From: Variovorax sp. WS11
GTDB lineage: Bacteria > Pseudomonadota > Gammaproteobacteria > Burkholderiales > Burkholderiaceae_C
Assembly (NCBI RefSeq): GCF_010499245.1
Contig: NZ_JAAGOW010000001.1
Location: 1,364,001-1,428,000 of the forward strand
Length of the DNA: 64,000 nt
Direction of reading: 5' to 3'
Shown here: positions 35,251-43,448 of the stretch, piece after piece
Layout: the number at the start of each line of letters is the position of its first letter
Position numbering within the stretch: position 1 is the first letter of the stretch
Notes under the pieces: model-generated
Told to the model about the DNA's origin: nothing
The model's database searches: none
The model's input: only the letters and a program-made list of their open reading frames with translations
Program-made: the position numbers and the translations under genes

Positions 35251-35780
35251 GGCACGGGCAGGTACTGCGCGATCACCTCGCGCCATGCCGCCGCCTTGCG
35301 TTCGAAGCTCCAGGATGCGTGCGCCGGGCTGGACGAGGGCAGGCGATGGACCGGCACGCCCAGCGTGCGCGTGTGCCGCGCATGCCTGAAGCTCTCGCCG
35401 CCGTTGTGCGCGATGGCGGCCAGCGCCGGCAGGCGCAGGCCCGCGATGTCGTTGACGACGGCGTCGCGGATCGCCGAATCGAGGCTGCCCTGGCGCCGGC
35501 AGCGCCCGTACACGTCCCACACGCCGAGGCCGCGCGCGAGCAGCCAGTCGCTACGCTTTTGATAGCTGTCGGGCCCCGTGGGCAGCGGGCTGTCGGGCCA
35601 GGTGGCTTGCAAGATTCTCCAGAACTGGTTTTGCGGGTGCGCATAATACTGCCGCTGCGCGATCGACTTGGCGCTCGGGAAGCTGCCGAGAATCAACAGC
35701 ACTGTGGATTCCGACACGATCGGGGCCAGCCCCGCGAGCAGGGCGTCTGCCTCGTCCGCGTGCCTGTCACATCGATCCAT
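35247..35780 (-). CDS. DNA-deoxyinosine glycosylase, UDG superfamily family 6
   Basis: A 177-residue base-excision repair enzyme expected to remove hypoxanthine from DNA. The N-terminal motif LILGSFPSAKSIAQRQYYAH and then PQNQFW matches the hypoxanthine-DNA glycosylase group, and the second motif LPSSSPAHA is also present. ATG at 35780; it is divergent from mscS with 47 bases between. Its stop overlaps the next start by ATGA. Codons for SYQKRS near residue 72 coincide with a short interspersed palindrome (35550-35566), so part of that loop may come from a repeat insertion. Confidence 0.82.
   Translation of the reverse strand: MDRCDRHADEADALLAGLAPIVSESTVLLILGSFPSAKSIAQRQYYAHPQNQFWRILQATWPDSPLPTGPDSYQKRSDWLLARGLGVWDVYGRCRRQGSLDSAIRDAVVNDIAGLRLPALAAIAHNGGESFRHARHTRTLGVPVHRLPSSSPAHASWSFERKAAAWREVIAQYLPVP
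35550..35566. repeat. Short element GCTACGCTTTTGATAGC inside the glycosylase gene
   Basis: Near-palindrome related to those at 16507-16527 and 18678-18694, here inside coding sequence and read through in frame. From memory, similar short elements are frequent in Comamonadaceae genomes; I cannot verify this here. Confidence 0.4.
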
Positions 35781-35827
35781 GACACTCGCCGGTTCGCGGG
35801 CCGACCGGCGCCCGAGAGGAGAAGAAG

Positions 35828-36664
35828 ATGAACACGGAAGCGATCTGGGTTTTCCTGAGCACGCAAGGCGCGGATTTTGGCCTGAAAATCATCGGCGCCC
35901 TCCTGGTCTGGGCCATCGGCCGCTGGCTGATCGGCCTGGCGCAGCGGCTGGTGGCCGCGGCGCTGGAGCGCGGCAAGCGCATGGACCCGACGCTGAGCCG
36001 CTACCTGGTCTCGATCCTCGGCGTGCTGCTCAACATCGTCCTGATCCTCTCGATCCTGGACATGTTCGGCGTGCGCACCACCTCGTTCGCCGCACTGCTG
36101 GCCGGCGCCGGACTGGCGATCGGCGCCGCATGGGGCGGCATGCTGACCCATTTCGCCGCCGGCGTCGTGCTGCAGGTGCTGCGCCCGTACAAGGTCGGCG
36201 ACTACGTCACGGTGGGTGGCGTCAACGGCGCGGTGAAGGAGCTGGGCCTGTTCGGCACCACGCTGATCACGCCCGACAACGTGGTCTCGACGGTGGGCAA
36301 CAACAAGGTGCTCTCGGACACCATCACCAACTTCAGCCAGCTGCAATGGCGCCGCGTGGACGCGACCGCGAAGGTGGCCAACGGCGTGGACGTGAACGAG
36401 GCCATCGAGCTCCTGAAGACGGCCCTGCGCCAGATCCCCAATGTCTCGACCGACCAGCCGCCCGATGTCGAGATCCTGCAGTTCACGCCCGAAGGCCCGC
36501 TGCTGGCGGTGCGGCCCTACACCCACACCGACCACTACTGGCAGGTGTACTTCGACACCCATCGCGCGATCGTCAGGACCTTCGGCGCAGCCGGCTATCC
36601 GACGCCGGAGACGCCGCTCGCGCATCGCAACGTCACGCCGCCGGCGATACCGGCCGGGGCCTGA
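35828..36664 (+). CDS. mscS: Small-conductance mechanosensitive channel, MscS type
   Basis: A 278-residue channel that opens on membrane tension during hypo-osmotic shock. It has three membrane segments; the pore-lining third helix contains LLAGAGLAIGAAWGGMLTHF (about 89-108), followed by the MscS middle-domain motif RPYKVGDYVTVGGVNGAVKE and ITNFSQLQWRRVD. The length is close to E. coli MscS (286). GAGGAGAAGAAG precedes the ATG at 35828. It is a single gene ending at a strong bidirectional terminator. Confidence 0.94.
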   Translation: MNTEAIWVFLSTQGADFGLKIIGALLVWAIGRWLIGLAQRLVAAALERGKRMDPTLSRYLVSILGVLLNIVLILSILDMFGVRTTSFAALLAGAGLAIGAAWGGMLTHFAAGVVLQVLRPYKVGDYVTVGGVNGAVKELGLFGTTLITPDNVVSTVGNNKVLSDTITNFSQLQWRRVDATAKVANGVDVNEAIELLKTALRQIPNVSTDQPPDVEILQFTPEGPLLAVRPYTHTDHYWQVYFDTHRAIVRTFGAAGYPTPETPLAHRNVTPPAIPAGA

Positions 36665-36678
36665 GCAGCAGCAAACGA

Positions 36679-36701
36679 AAAACCCGCCTGCGGCGGGTTT
36701 T
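36679..36701. terminator. Bidirectional terminator between mscS and the repeat-protein gene
   Basis: AAAACCCGCC and GGCGGGTTTT form a perfect 10-bp stem around a 3-base loop. The A and T runs on both sides let it stop mscS from the plus strand and the convergent repeat-protein gene from the minus strand. Confidence 0.88.
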
Positions 36702-36735
36702 CCTTGTGGGCGGCGGAGCTGCCGTCAGCCAGCCG

Positions 36736-37161
36736 TCAGGGCTTCTTCGCGGCTTCGTTCTGCGGCGTGCCCGGGATCTTCTCGCCGATCTTGTCGCCCA
36801 CCTGGCGGGTCTTGTCGCCGGCCGCCGTCGCGGTGTTGCTCACCGCTGTGCCGGCCTTGCCGGCGGCGTTGCCGGTCGCATGCGTGGCCTTCTTGGTACC
36901 GCTCTTGGTGGCGTTCCAGGCCTTCTTGGTGGTCTTCTTGGTGCCGTCCCAGGCCTTCTCGGCGCCGCTCTCGGTCGCGCTCACGGCCTTCTTGGTGCCG
37001 CTCTTGGTCGCGTCCCAGGCCTTCTCGCCGGCGTTCTCCACCTTCTGGACCGTGGTCGGCTCAGCGGCGGGCTGAGTTTGGGCGGCGGCCGGCAGGCCGA
37101 TGGACGCCAGGGCCAGCGCCAGCGCGGCAGGCAGGAGGCGAATCGATGCTGTGTTCTTCAT
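36736..37161 (-). CDS. Exported lysine/alanine 11-mer repeat protein, LEA-like
   Basis: A 141-residue protein with a signal peptide (MKNTASIRLLPAALALALAS, cleavage after AAAQ near 29) and a mature part built of degenerate 11-residue repeats: KAWDATKSGTK, KAVSATESGAE, KAWDGTKKTTK, KAWNATKSGTK, KATHATGNAAG. Such amphipathic, Trp-tagged repeats recall group-3 LEA proteins and periplasmic stress proteins. AAAGGAG lies 14 bases before the ATG at 37161. The gene stands alone, convergent with mscS; the link to osmotic stress is suggestive only. The 124 bases upstream, to tatD, contain no gene. Confidence 0.75.
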   Translation of the reverse strand: MKNTASIRLLPAALALALASIGLPAAAQTQPAAEPTTVQKVENAGEKAWDATKSGTKKAVSATESGAEKAWDGTKKTTKKAWNATKSGTKKATHATGNAAGKAGTAVSNTATAAGDKTRQVGDKIGEKIPGTPQNEAAKKP

Positions 37162-37285
37162 GAGGAAAGCTCCTTTGAATGTTGGAGTGACGAACTTGCC
37201 ACCGTCTTGCAACGGTCACTCGAAGGGCAAGGATGACACCGAAAGCGCGCGCGAACACCGCCGCCGCGCAACAAGCGCCCTCGAC

Positions 37286-38146
37286 CTACGCAGTGGGTAG
37301 GCGATCCGCCGACGCGCCCATCAGCGCCGACAGACGCGGCAGCGCCGCGGCCGCGTTGCGCGTGGTGGCTTCGGCCAGCGCCTCGGGCGCAATGCCGCGC
37401 AGCCCCGCCAGCACTTCGGCGATGCGCGGCAGCTCGCCCGGCTCGTTGCGGCCCTGCGGCTCGCCCGCCGCGCGCTGCGCCTGCGTGCGATAAATCCATT
37501 GCGGCTGGATGTCGGGCGAGTCGGTCTCCAGCACGATCGCCTCGAGCGGCAACTCCACCGCGAGCCGGCGCAGCTGCAGCGCGCGCTCGAAGGTCAGGGC
37601 ACCGCCGAAGCCCAGCTTGAGGCCGAGCCCGATGCAGGCCTGCGCCTGCTGGGCGCTGCCGTTGAAGGCATGCGCGATGCCCAGCCAGCGCCCGTCGGGC
37701 GCCACCTGGCGCAGATGCTTGAGCACCTGGTCCACCGAGCGGCGCACGTGGATGATCACCGGCAGCCCGTGCTTGCGCGCGAGCTGCAACTGAGTGTGAA
37801 AGAAGTGTGCCTGCTTGTCGGCGTCGAGCCCGGGCACGAAGAAGTCGAGCCCGATCTCGCCCACCGCGACCAGCCGCGGGTCGTCGCGCCGGGCCGCGAG
37901 TTCCGCATCGAGCTGCGCCAAGTGCTCGTCCGTCGCCTCGTCGGTACACATGGGATGGATGCCGAGCGCGTAGGCGTCGTCCTGCGCATGCGCGAGCTCG
38001 CGCACTCTTGCGAAGTTGGCGGCCGCCACCGCGGGAATCACGCACAGGGCCACGTTCCGCTCTGCCGCCCGCGCCCGGATTGCGGGCATCTCGTCGCCGA
38101 ATTCCGGCGCATCCAGGTGGCAATGGGTATCGACGAAGACGGCCAT
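37286..38146 (-). CDS. tatD: TatD-family metal-dependent DNase/hydrolase
   Basis: A 286-residue TIM-barrel hydrolase. Metal ligands are in place: FVDTHCHLD (5-12), VGEIGLDFF, VIIHVR, HAFNGS and LETDSPD. TatD proteins are 3-prime-5-prime exonucleases active in DNA repair and RNA turnover, and related members act on D-aminoacyl-tRNA or other substrates. I chose the ATG at 38146, where the conserved strand MAVFVDTHCH starts. It is divergent from the trypsin-like protease gene with 90 bases between, in which no clear promoter stands out. Confidence 0.9.
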   Translation of the reverse strand: MAVFVDTHCHLDAPEFGDEMPAIRARAAERNVALCVIPAVAAANFARVRELAHAQDDAYALGIHPMCTDEATDEHLAQLDAELAARRDDPRLVAVGEIGLDFFVPGLDADKQAHFFHTQLQLARKHGLPVIIHVRRSVDQVLKHLRQVAPDGRWLGIAHAFNGSAQQAQACIGLGLKLGFGGALTFERALQLRRLAVELPLEAIVLETDSPDIQPQWIYRTQAQRAAGEPQGRNEPGELPRIAEVLAGLRGIAPEALAEATTRNAAAALPRLSALMGASADRLPTA

Positions 38147-38236
38147 CGGCGGATGATGCCCGAACGCATGCACTGGCGCGGAAAGCGTGCTACCGTGCCT
38201 CCTCACGCGTGGACTTTTTTAGCCGGAGGTGTCCCG

Positions 38237-39238
38237 ATGCGCAGGCCAGCTTTCTACAGTCGCTCGCCCCGCACGCCGCTCGATGACGCGGCCGATGCCG
38301 GGACGCCGCAGCGGCCCGACGACTCCGCCGACGGCGCATCTGCCCCGGCCGCCGCAGCGCCCGCCGCCAAGGCGCGCTGGCAGCCCGGCCGCCGCAGCTT
38401 TGCGCTGCTGCTTGCCCTCAGCATCGGATCGGCCGCCACCAGCGTCGCGTTGTGGCCGCGCCAGAACATTCGCCAGTACACGCAGAAGGACATCGACGCC
38501 GCCGTGCTGCGCACCCTGAACACGGCCACCCTCCCCTCGCCGGCCGCGAAGGCGGCCGAGATCATCCGCCCCTCGGTGGTGCGGGTGGTGGGCTACGGCC
38601 CCGAGAAGAAGACGCCCGAGGCCCAGACCCAGAAGCACGGGCGGAACATGGCCAAGGGCAAGCCGGCGGAATCGCAGGCCGACGAGCCGCCGGGCGAGGT
38701 CGAGCGCGGCGTGGGCACCGGCGTGGTGATCGTCGACAAGGGCATCATCCTCACCAACCTGCACGTGGTCGCGGGCTCCGAGAAGATCAGGGTCACCTTC
38801 GCCGACGGCCTGGAGGCGCCGGCCGTCATCACCGGCGTGCAGCCCGAGAACGACCTCGCGGTGCTGCAGGCGCAGAAGCTGCCCGACGACCTGATCCCGG
38901 CCGTCATGCGCTCCACCGCCGACCTGCAGCCGGGCGACCAGGTGGCCGCCGTCGGCTTCCCCTTCGGCATCGGCCCTTCCGTGTCGGCCGGCGTGGTCTC
39001 GGGCCTCAAGCGCTCCTTCCGCTCGCCCGAGGGCAAGCAGGAATTGGGCAACCTGATCCAGTTCGACGCCGCCGCCAACCCCGGCAACTCGGGCGGGCCG
39101 CTCATCAACATGAACGGCGAGGTGCTGGGCATCGTCACCGCCATCCTCAACCCGACGCAGCAGCGCACCTTCATTGGCATCGGATTTGCGGTGCCGATCG
39201 AGAACGCCGCCTCGGCCGCCGGTTCGCCGCCCTTCTGA
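38237..39238 (+). CDS. Membrane-anchored trypsin-like protease without PDZ domain
   Basis: A 333-residue S1C (HtrA/DegS-like) serine protease. A proline/alanine-rich cytoplasmic tail is followed by one membrane anchor (SFALLLALSIGSAATSVAL, about 54-72). The catalytic triad is complete: His in LTNLHVVAG, Asp in ENDLAVLQ and Ser in NPGNSGGPL. The protein ends about 40 residues after the Ser motif, where DegS and DegP would continue into a PDZ domain. GGAGG lies seven bases before the ATG at 38237. It is 51 bases upstream of moxR on the same strand. A periplasmic protease active without peptide-sensing control is likely. Confidence 0.88.
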   Translation: MRRPAFYSRSPRTPLDDAADAGTPQRPDDSADGASAPAAAAPAAKARWQPGRRSFALLLALSIGSAATSVALWPRQNIRQYTQKDIDAAVLRTLNTATLPSPAAKAAEIIRPSVVRVVGYGPEKKTPEAQTQKHGRNMAKGKPAESQADEPPGEVERGVGTGVVIVDKGIILTNLHVVAGSEKIRVTFADGLEAPAVITGVQPENDLAVLQAQKLPDDLIPAVMRSTADLQPGDQVAAVGFPFGIGPSVSAGVVSGLKRSFRSPEGKQELGNLIQFDAAANPGNSGGPLINMNGEVLGIVTAILNPTQQRTFIGIGFAVPIENAASAAGSPPF

Positions 39239-39289
39239 TCGCACTTTCCCCATCGCGTTTTTCCTGGCCCGCACCACCGAAAGCACCGC

Positions 39290-40309
39290 ATGAGCACAGA
39301 GACCGAACCGACTTTCGCGCCTTCCGCCACCACCGCCGAGCTGATGGAGCAGATCCTCTACCAGGTCAAGCGCGTCGTGGTCGGCCAGGACCGCTTCCTG
39401 GAACGCGTGATGGTCGCGGTGCTGGCGGGCGGCCACCTGCTGGTGGAAGGCGTGCCGGGCCTGGCCAAGACCCTCACTGTCAAGACCCTGGCCGACGCGG
39501 TGCGCGGCCGCTTCAAGCGCATCCAGTTCACGCCCGACCTGGTCCCGGCCGACCTGGTGGGCACGCGCATTTACAACCAGAAGACCGGCGAGTTCAGCAC
39601 CTCGCTCGGCCCGGTGTTCGCCAACCTGCTCTTGGCCGACGAGATCAACCGTGCTCCAGCCAAGGTACAGAGTGCGCTGCTCGAGGTGATGCAGGAGCGC
39701 CAGGTCACGATCGCCGGCGAGACGCACCGGGTGCCGCGCCCCTTCCTGGTGATGGCCACGCAGAACCCGATCGAGACCGAAGGCACCTACCCGCTGCCCG
39801 AGGCGCAGGTGGACCGCTTCATGATGAAGGTGCTGGTCGACTACCCGACCGACGAGGAAGAGTTCGTGATCGTCGAGCGCGTGATCGGCCCCCTGGTCGA
39901 GGCCAGCCCGGTCGCGACCACCGACCAGCTCGCGGCGCTGCAGGCCGAGGCGCGGCAGGTGTATGTCGATCCCTCGCTGATCCAGTACGCGGTCAGGCTG
40001 GTGTCGGCCACCCGCACGCCCGACCGCCATGGCCTGAAGGACATGCGCCGCTTCATCACCTACGGCGCCAGCCCGCGCGCCAGCATCAACCTGACCGAGG
40101 GCGCGCGCGCACTGGCGCTGCTGCGCGGCCGCAGCTACGCGCTGCCCGAGGACATGACGGCCCTGGTGCCCGACGTGCTGCGCCACCGCGTGACGCTGTC
40201 CTACGAGGGCCTCTCCGAAGGCCTCACGCCCGACAGCCTGATCGAACGCATCATGCGGGCCGTGCCGCCGCCGGCCAAACCGCTCGAACATGAAAAACTG
40301 GTGGCCTAG
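39290..40309 (+). CDS. moxR: MoxR-family AAA+ ATPase
   Basis: A 339-residue chaperone-like ATPase: Walker A VEGVPGLAKT (about 53-62), Walker B LLLADEINRAPAKVQ, sensor 1 MATQNPIE and the arginine finger region YPLPEAQVDRFMMKV. MoxR ATPases work with VWA-domain partners to activate or assemble other proteins, often metal cofactor enzymes or envelope stress factors. The last 20 bases overlap the DUF58 gene, so the three genes moxR-DUF58-VWA are coupled. Start ATG at 39290. Confidence 0.93.
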   Translation: MSTETEPTFAPSATTAELMEQILYQVKRVVVGQDRFLERVMVAVLAGGHLLVEGVPGLAKTLTVKTLADAVRGRFKRIQFTPDLVPADLVGTRIYNQKTGEFSTSLGPVFANLLLADEINRAPAKVQSALLEVMQERQVTIAGETHRVPRPFLVMATQNPIETEGTYPLPEAQVDRFMMKVLVDYPTDEEEFVIVERVIGPLVEASPVATTDQLAALQAEARQVYVDPSLIQYAVRLVSATRTPDRHGLKDMRRFITYGASPRASINLTEGARALALLRGRSYALPEDMTALVPDVLRHRVTLSYEGLSEGLTPDSLIERIMRAVPPPAKPLEHEKLVA

Positions 40310-41282
40310 CCGACGCCCCGCGGCCAACGACGAACAGCTTGCGGCCGAGGCCGCGGCCGGCGGTGCCGAGCGCGCGCTGCGCCGGCTCGAATGGACGGTC
40401 ATCCGGCGGCTCGACGGCCTGCTGCAGGGCGACTACCGCACGCTGATGCGAGGCACCGGCCTCGACCTCGCCGACCTGCGCGAGTACCAGCACCACGACG
40501 ACGTGCGCCACATCGACTGGAACGTCACCGCCCGGCTGCAGACGCCGCACGTGCGCGTCTTCACCGAAGACCGCGAGATGGCCGCCTGGTTCGTCCTCGA
40601 CCTCAGCCGCTCGGTGGACTTCGGCTCCGGCCGCAAGGCCAAGCGCGAGATCTCGGCCGGCTTCGTCGGCGTGATCGCGCGCCTGCTCACGCGGCACGGC
40701 AACCGGGTCGGCGCGCTGGTCTACGGCAACGACGTCGAGGCCGTGATCCCGCCGCGCACCGGCCGGCGCCACGTGCTGTACCTGCTGAACGCGATGGAGC
40801 GCCGCGCGCGCCAGAAGGAGCAGCCCCGGCAGAAGGGCATGACCCGGCTGGCCGATCTGCTCAAGTCCGCCGCGGTGCTGATGCCGCGCCGCTCGACCGT
40901 GTTCGTGGTGTCCGACTTCCTCAGCGAGCCCGGCTGGGATCGTGCGCTGGCGCAGCTGGTGCGGCGCCACGAGGTGGTGGCGGTGCGCCTGTTCGACCCG
41001 CTCGAACTCGACCTTCCCGACCTCGGCCTGGTGCCGCTTACCGATGCCGAGACCGGCGAGCAGCTCTGGGTCGACACCCACGACGCCGCGTTCCGCAAGC
41101 GCTTCGCCCGCCTCGCCGCCGAGCGCGAAACCACTTTGCGCGAGACGCTGGCGAAGGTCGGCGTCGACACGCTCGAACTCTCGACCAACGACGATCTGGT
41201 GGAAGCGATCGTGCGCTTTGCCGACATGCGCAAGCGCCGCGTGCGCGCCGGCTCGTCCCAGCCCAAGGCGGTGGCAGCATGA
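40290..41282 (+). CDS. DUF58 domain protein
   Basis: A 330-residue soluble protein with the DUF58 core, YRTLMRGTGLDLADLREYQ followed by DVRHIDWNVTARL, and VWA-like features (FVLDLSRSVDFG). The DUF58 family always accompanies MoxR ATPases and probably links the ATPase to the membrane VWA partner. Its start lies inside the end of moxR and its stop overlaps the next start by ATGA. No membrane segment is visible, unlike many DUF58 proteins that carry two N-terminal helices. Confidence 0.9.
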   Translation: MKNWWPSRRPAANDEQLAAEAAAGGAERALRRLEWTVIRRLDGLLQGDYRTLMRGTGLDLADLREYQHHDDVRHIDWNVTARLQTPHVRVFTEDREMAAWFVLDLSRSVDFGSGRKAKREISAGFVGVIARLLTRHGNRVGALVYGNDVEAVIPPRTGRRHVLYLLNAMERRARQKEQPRQKGMTRLADLLKSAAVLMPRRSTVFVVSDFLSEPGWDRALAQLVRRHEVVAVRLFDPLELDLPDLGLVPLTDAETGEQLWVDTHDAAFRKRFARLAAERETTLRETLAKVGVDTLELSTNDDLVEAIVRFADMRKRRVRAGSSQPKAVAA

Positions 41283-42331
41283 ACTTCCTCTGGCCTCAAT
41301 TCCTCTGGCTCCTGGCCGCGGCGCCGCTGCTGGTGCTGCTCTACCTCTGGCTGCTGCGGCGCAAGAAAAAGCTGGCGCTGCGCTATGCCAGCCTGTCGAT
41401 CGTGCGCGAGGCGATGGGCGTGCGCCAGAGCGTGCGCCGCCACATCCCGCCCTTCCTCTTCCTGCTCGCGCTGGTCGCGATGCTGATCGCCGCCGCGCGG
41501 CCGATGGCGGTGGTGGTGCTGCCCTCGAACCAGCAGACCATCATCCTGGCGATGGACGTGTCCGGCAGCATGCGCGCGGCCGACGTCCAGCCCAACCGGC
41601 TGGTGGCCGCGCAGGAGGCCGCCAAGGCCTTTTTGAAAGACCTGCCGCGCCACGTGAAGGTCGGCATCGTCGCCTTCGCCGGCAGCGCCAACGTCGCGCA
41701 GTTGCCCACCACCAACCGCGAAGACCTGGTGCAGGCCATCGACTCCTTCCAGCTGCAGCGCGCGACGGCCACCGGCAACGCCATCGTCGTCTCGCTGGCC
41801 ACGCTGTTCCCCGACGCCGGCATCGACATCGCGAACTTCAGCCCGCAGGGCAACAACAGCAACCGCACGCGCGGTGTGCCCCTCGAGCAGGCCGGCAAGC
41901 CGCCGCCCAAGGAGTTCACGCCGGTGGCGCCGGGCTCCTACACCTCGGCCGCCATCATCATGCTGACCGACGGGCAGCGCACCACCGGCGTCGACCCGCT
42001 CGACGCAGCCAAGGTCGCGGCCGAGCGCGGCGTGCGTGTCTACACGGTGGGCATCGGCACCGTGGACGGCGAGACCATCGGCTTCGAGGGCTGGTCGATG
42101 CGGGTGCGCCTCGACGAGGAAACGCTCAAGGCCATCGCCAACAAGACGCAGGCCGAGTACTACTACGCCGGCACGGCGGCCGACCTGACCAAGGTCTACA
42201 ACACGTTGAGCTCCAGGCTCACGGTCGAGAAGAAGGAAACCGAGATCTCGGCACTGTTCGCGCTCGGCGCCGCGGTGCTTGCGCTGCTGTCGGCGGGGCT
42301 CTCGCTGCTCTGGTTCAACCGAATTCTCTAG
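41279..42331 (+). CDS. VWA-domain membrane protein, BatA/BatB-like
   Basis: A 350-residue protein with two N-terminal membrane helices (about 5-25 and 57-75), a periplasm- or cytoplasm-facing von Willebrand A domain with a full MIDAS (LAMDVSGSMRAAD, then TNRED and LTDGQRT) and one C-terminal helix (SALFALGAAVLALLSAGLSLLW in part). An insertion near 185-215 (NFSPQGNNSNRTRG...) enlarges the domain. It is the third gene of the moxR-DUF58-VWA unit and convergent with the LysR gene. BatA-type proteins are tied to aerotolerance and envelope stress in other bacteria; the role here is inferred. Confidence 0.9.
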   Translation: MNFLWPQFLWLLAAAPLLVLLYLWLLRRKKKLALRYASLSIVREAMGVRQSVRRHIPPFLFLLALVAMLIAAARPMAVVVLPSNQQTIILAMDVSGSMRAADVQPNRLVAAQEAAKAFLKDLPRHVKVGIVAFAGSANVAQLPTTNREDLVQAIDSFQLQRATATGNAIVVSLATLFPDAGIDIANFSPQGNNSNRTRGVPLEQAGKPPPKEFTPVAPGSYTSAAIIMLTDGQRTTGVDPLDAAKVAAERGVRVYTVGIGTVDGETIGFEGWSMRVRLDEETLKAIANKTQAEYYYAGTAADLTKVYNTLSSRLTVEKKETEISALFALGAAVLALLSAGLSLLWFNRIL

Positions 42332-42337
42332 ACACCC

Positions 42338-43300
42338 TCACTTCATCGAGGCCGTCTCGGGCGCCACGGACGCCGCGCCCAGTTCCGCATCCATGCACAG
42401 CACGGCCTCCTGCAGCAGGCCGCGCAGCCAGACCAGCCCCGGATCCAGCGTGCGGTACTTGTGCCATTGCATGGTCTGCTGCATCGCCGACGATGGCAGC
42501 GGTGCCGCCAGCAGGCGCAGCGGCAGCGACTTGCGGGCCAGCCGGGCCAGCCGGCCGTGCATGGTGGCGATACGGTCGGTGCCCACGACCAGGTAGGGGA
42601 CCGCGGCGAAGCTGTAGGTGCTGACTTCGATGCGCTTCACCCCCGGGTAGCGGCGCTTGAGCCATCCCGAGCGCGTGGGCTCGTCCATGCCGGAGGGCTG
42701 CATCACGACGTGGCCGGCCGCCGTGTACTGCTCCGCGGTCAGCCTGTCGGCATGCGCGAAGCAGCCCCCGCTCCAGACCGCGCAGACGAACTGCTCCTCG
42801 AACAGGAGCTCGTAGGGGTGCTCCCCGGGCGTGCGGTATTCGGTCGGCAGGATGAGCAGGTCGGCCTCGCCGCTCTCCAGTTCGCGCAGCGGCGGCTGTA
42901 GCAGCGGCAGCAGTTCGAAGCGCACGGTTTGGGAATGCCGGCCGGCCAGCGCGAGCAGATGCGGCATCAGCACCATCGAGGTGTAGTCGGAGACGATCAG
43001 GCGAAAGCAGCGGTCCGATTGGGCGGGGTCGAAGCGCGGCTGCGCGAGGATCGCGGAATCCACCCGCACCAGCACGTCGCGCACGGATTCCTTCAGCGTC
43101 TCGGCCCGTGGGGTCAGCTCCAGCTTGCGGCCGACCTGCACCAGCAGCTCGTCGTCGAAGTAGTCCCGCAACCGGCTCAGGGCATTGCTCATCGCCGACT
43201 GGCTCAGGTGCAGCCGCTCGGCCGCCCTGCTGATGCTGCGTTCGGCGAGCATGGCATCCAGGGCTACCAGAAGATTCAGATCGAGCTTGTTGAAGCGCAT
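42338..43300 (-). CDS. LysR-family transcriptional regulator, NodD/NahR-like
   Basis: A 320-residue regulator with an N-terminal winged helix-turn-helix (LDLNLLVALDAMLAERSISR then AAERLHLSQSAMSNALSRLR, about 6-45) and a C-terminal effector domain of periplasmic-binding-protein type. The DLNLL and SQSAMSNALSRLR pattern belongs to the NodD/NahR/LinR branch, whose effectors are often aromatic compounds. ATG at 43300. It is not divergent from any gene; the 148 bases upstream end at the DUF2272 gene on the same strand and include two direct ACTATC copies near 43377-43398. Its target is not evident. Confidence 0.9.
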   Translation of the reverse strand: MRFNKLDLNLLVALDAMLAERSISRAAERLHLSQSAMSNALSRLRDYFDDELLVQVGRKLELTPRAETLKESVRDVLVRVDSAILAQPRFDPAQSDRCFRLIVSDYTSMVLMPHLLALAGRHSQTVRFELLPLLQPPLRELESGEADLLILPTEYRTPGEHPYELLFEEQFVCAVWSGGCFAHADRLTAEQYTAAGHVVMQPSGMDEPTRSGWLKRRYPGVKRIEVSTYSFAAVPYLVVGTDRIATMHGRLARLARKSLPLRLLAAPLPSSAMQQTMQWHKYRTLDPGLVWLRGLLQEAVLCMDAELGAASVAPETASMK

Positions 43301-43448
43301 GCGTTGGTGTGCAGGAGCGAGGTCCCTGCCTGCACGCGATGTATTGACGGCATCGATGCGGGGCATGGACGAAAGCGATAGTAAGAAGATAGTGCTTATC
43401 GGGACCGCCGCGCATCCGGGGACGCCCGGGGGGCATTCGATGCAGCTT

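Noticed and set aside
43370..43400. Direct ACTATC repeats upstream of the LysR gene as its operator
   Set aside because: Two six-base copies are weak evidence and no divergent target gene is present, so it is only mentioned in the LysR entry.
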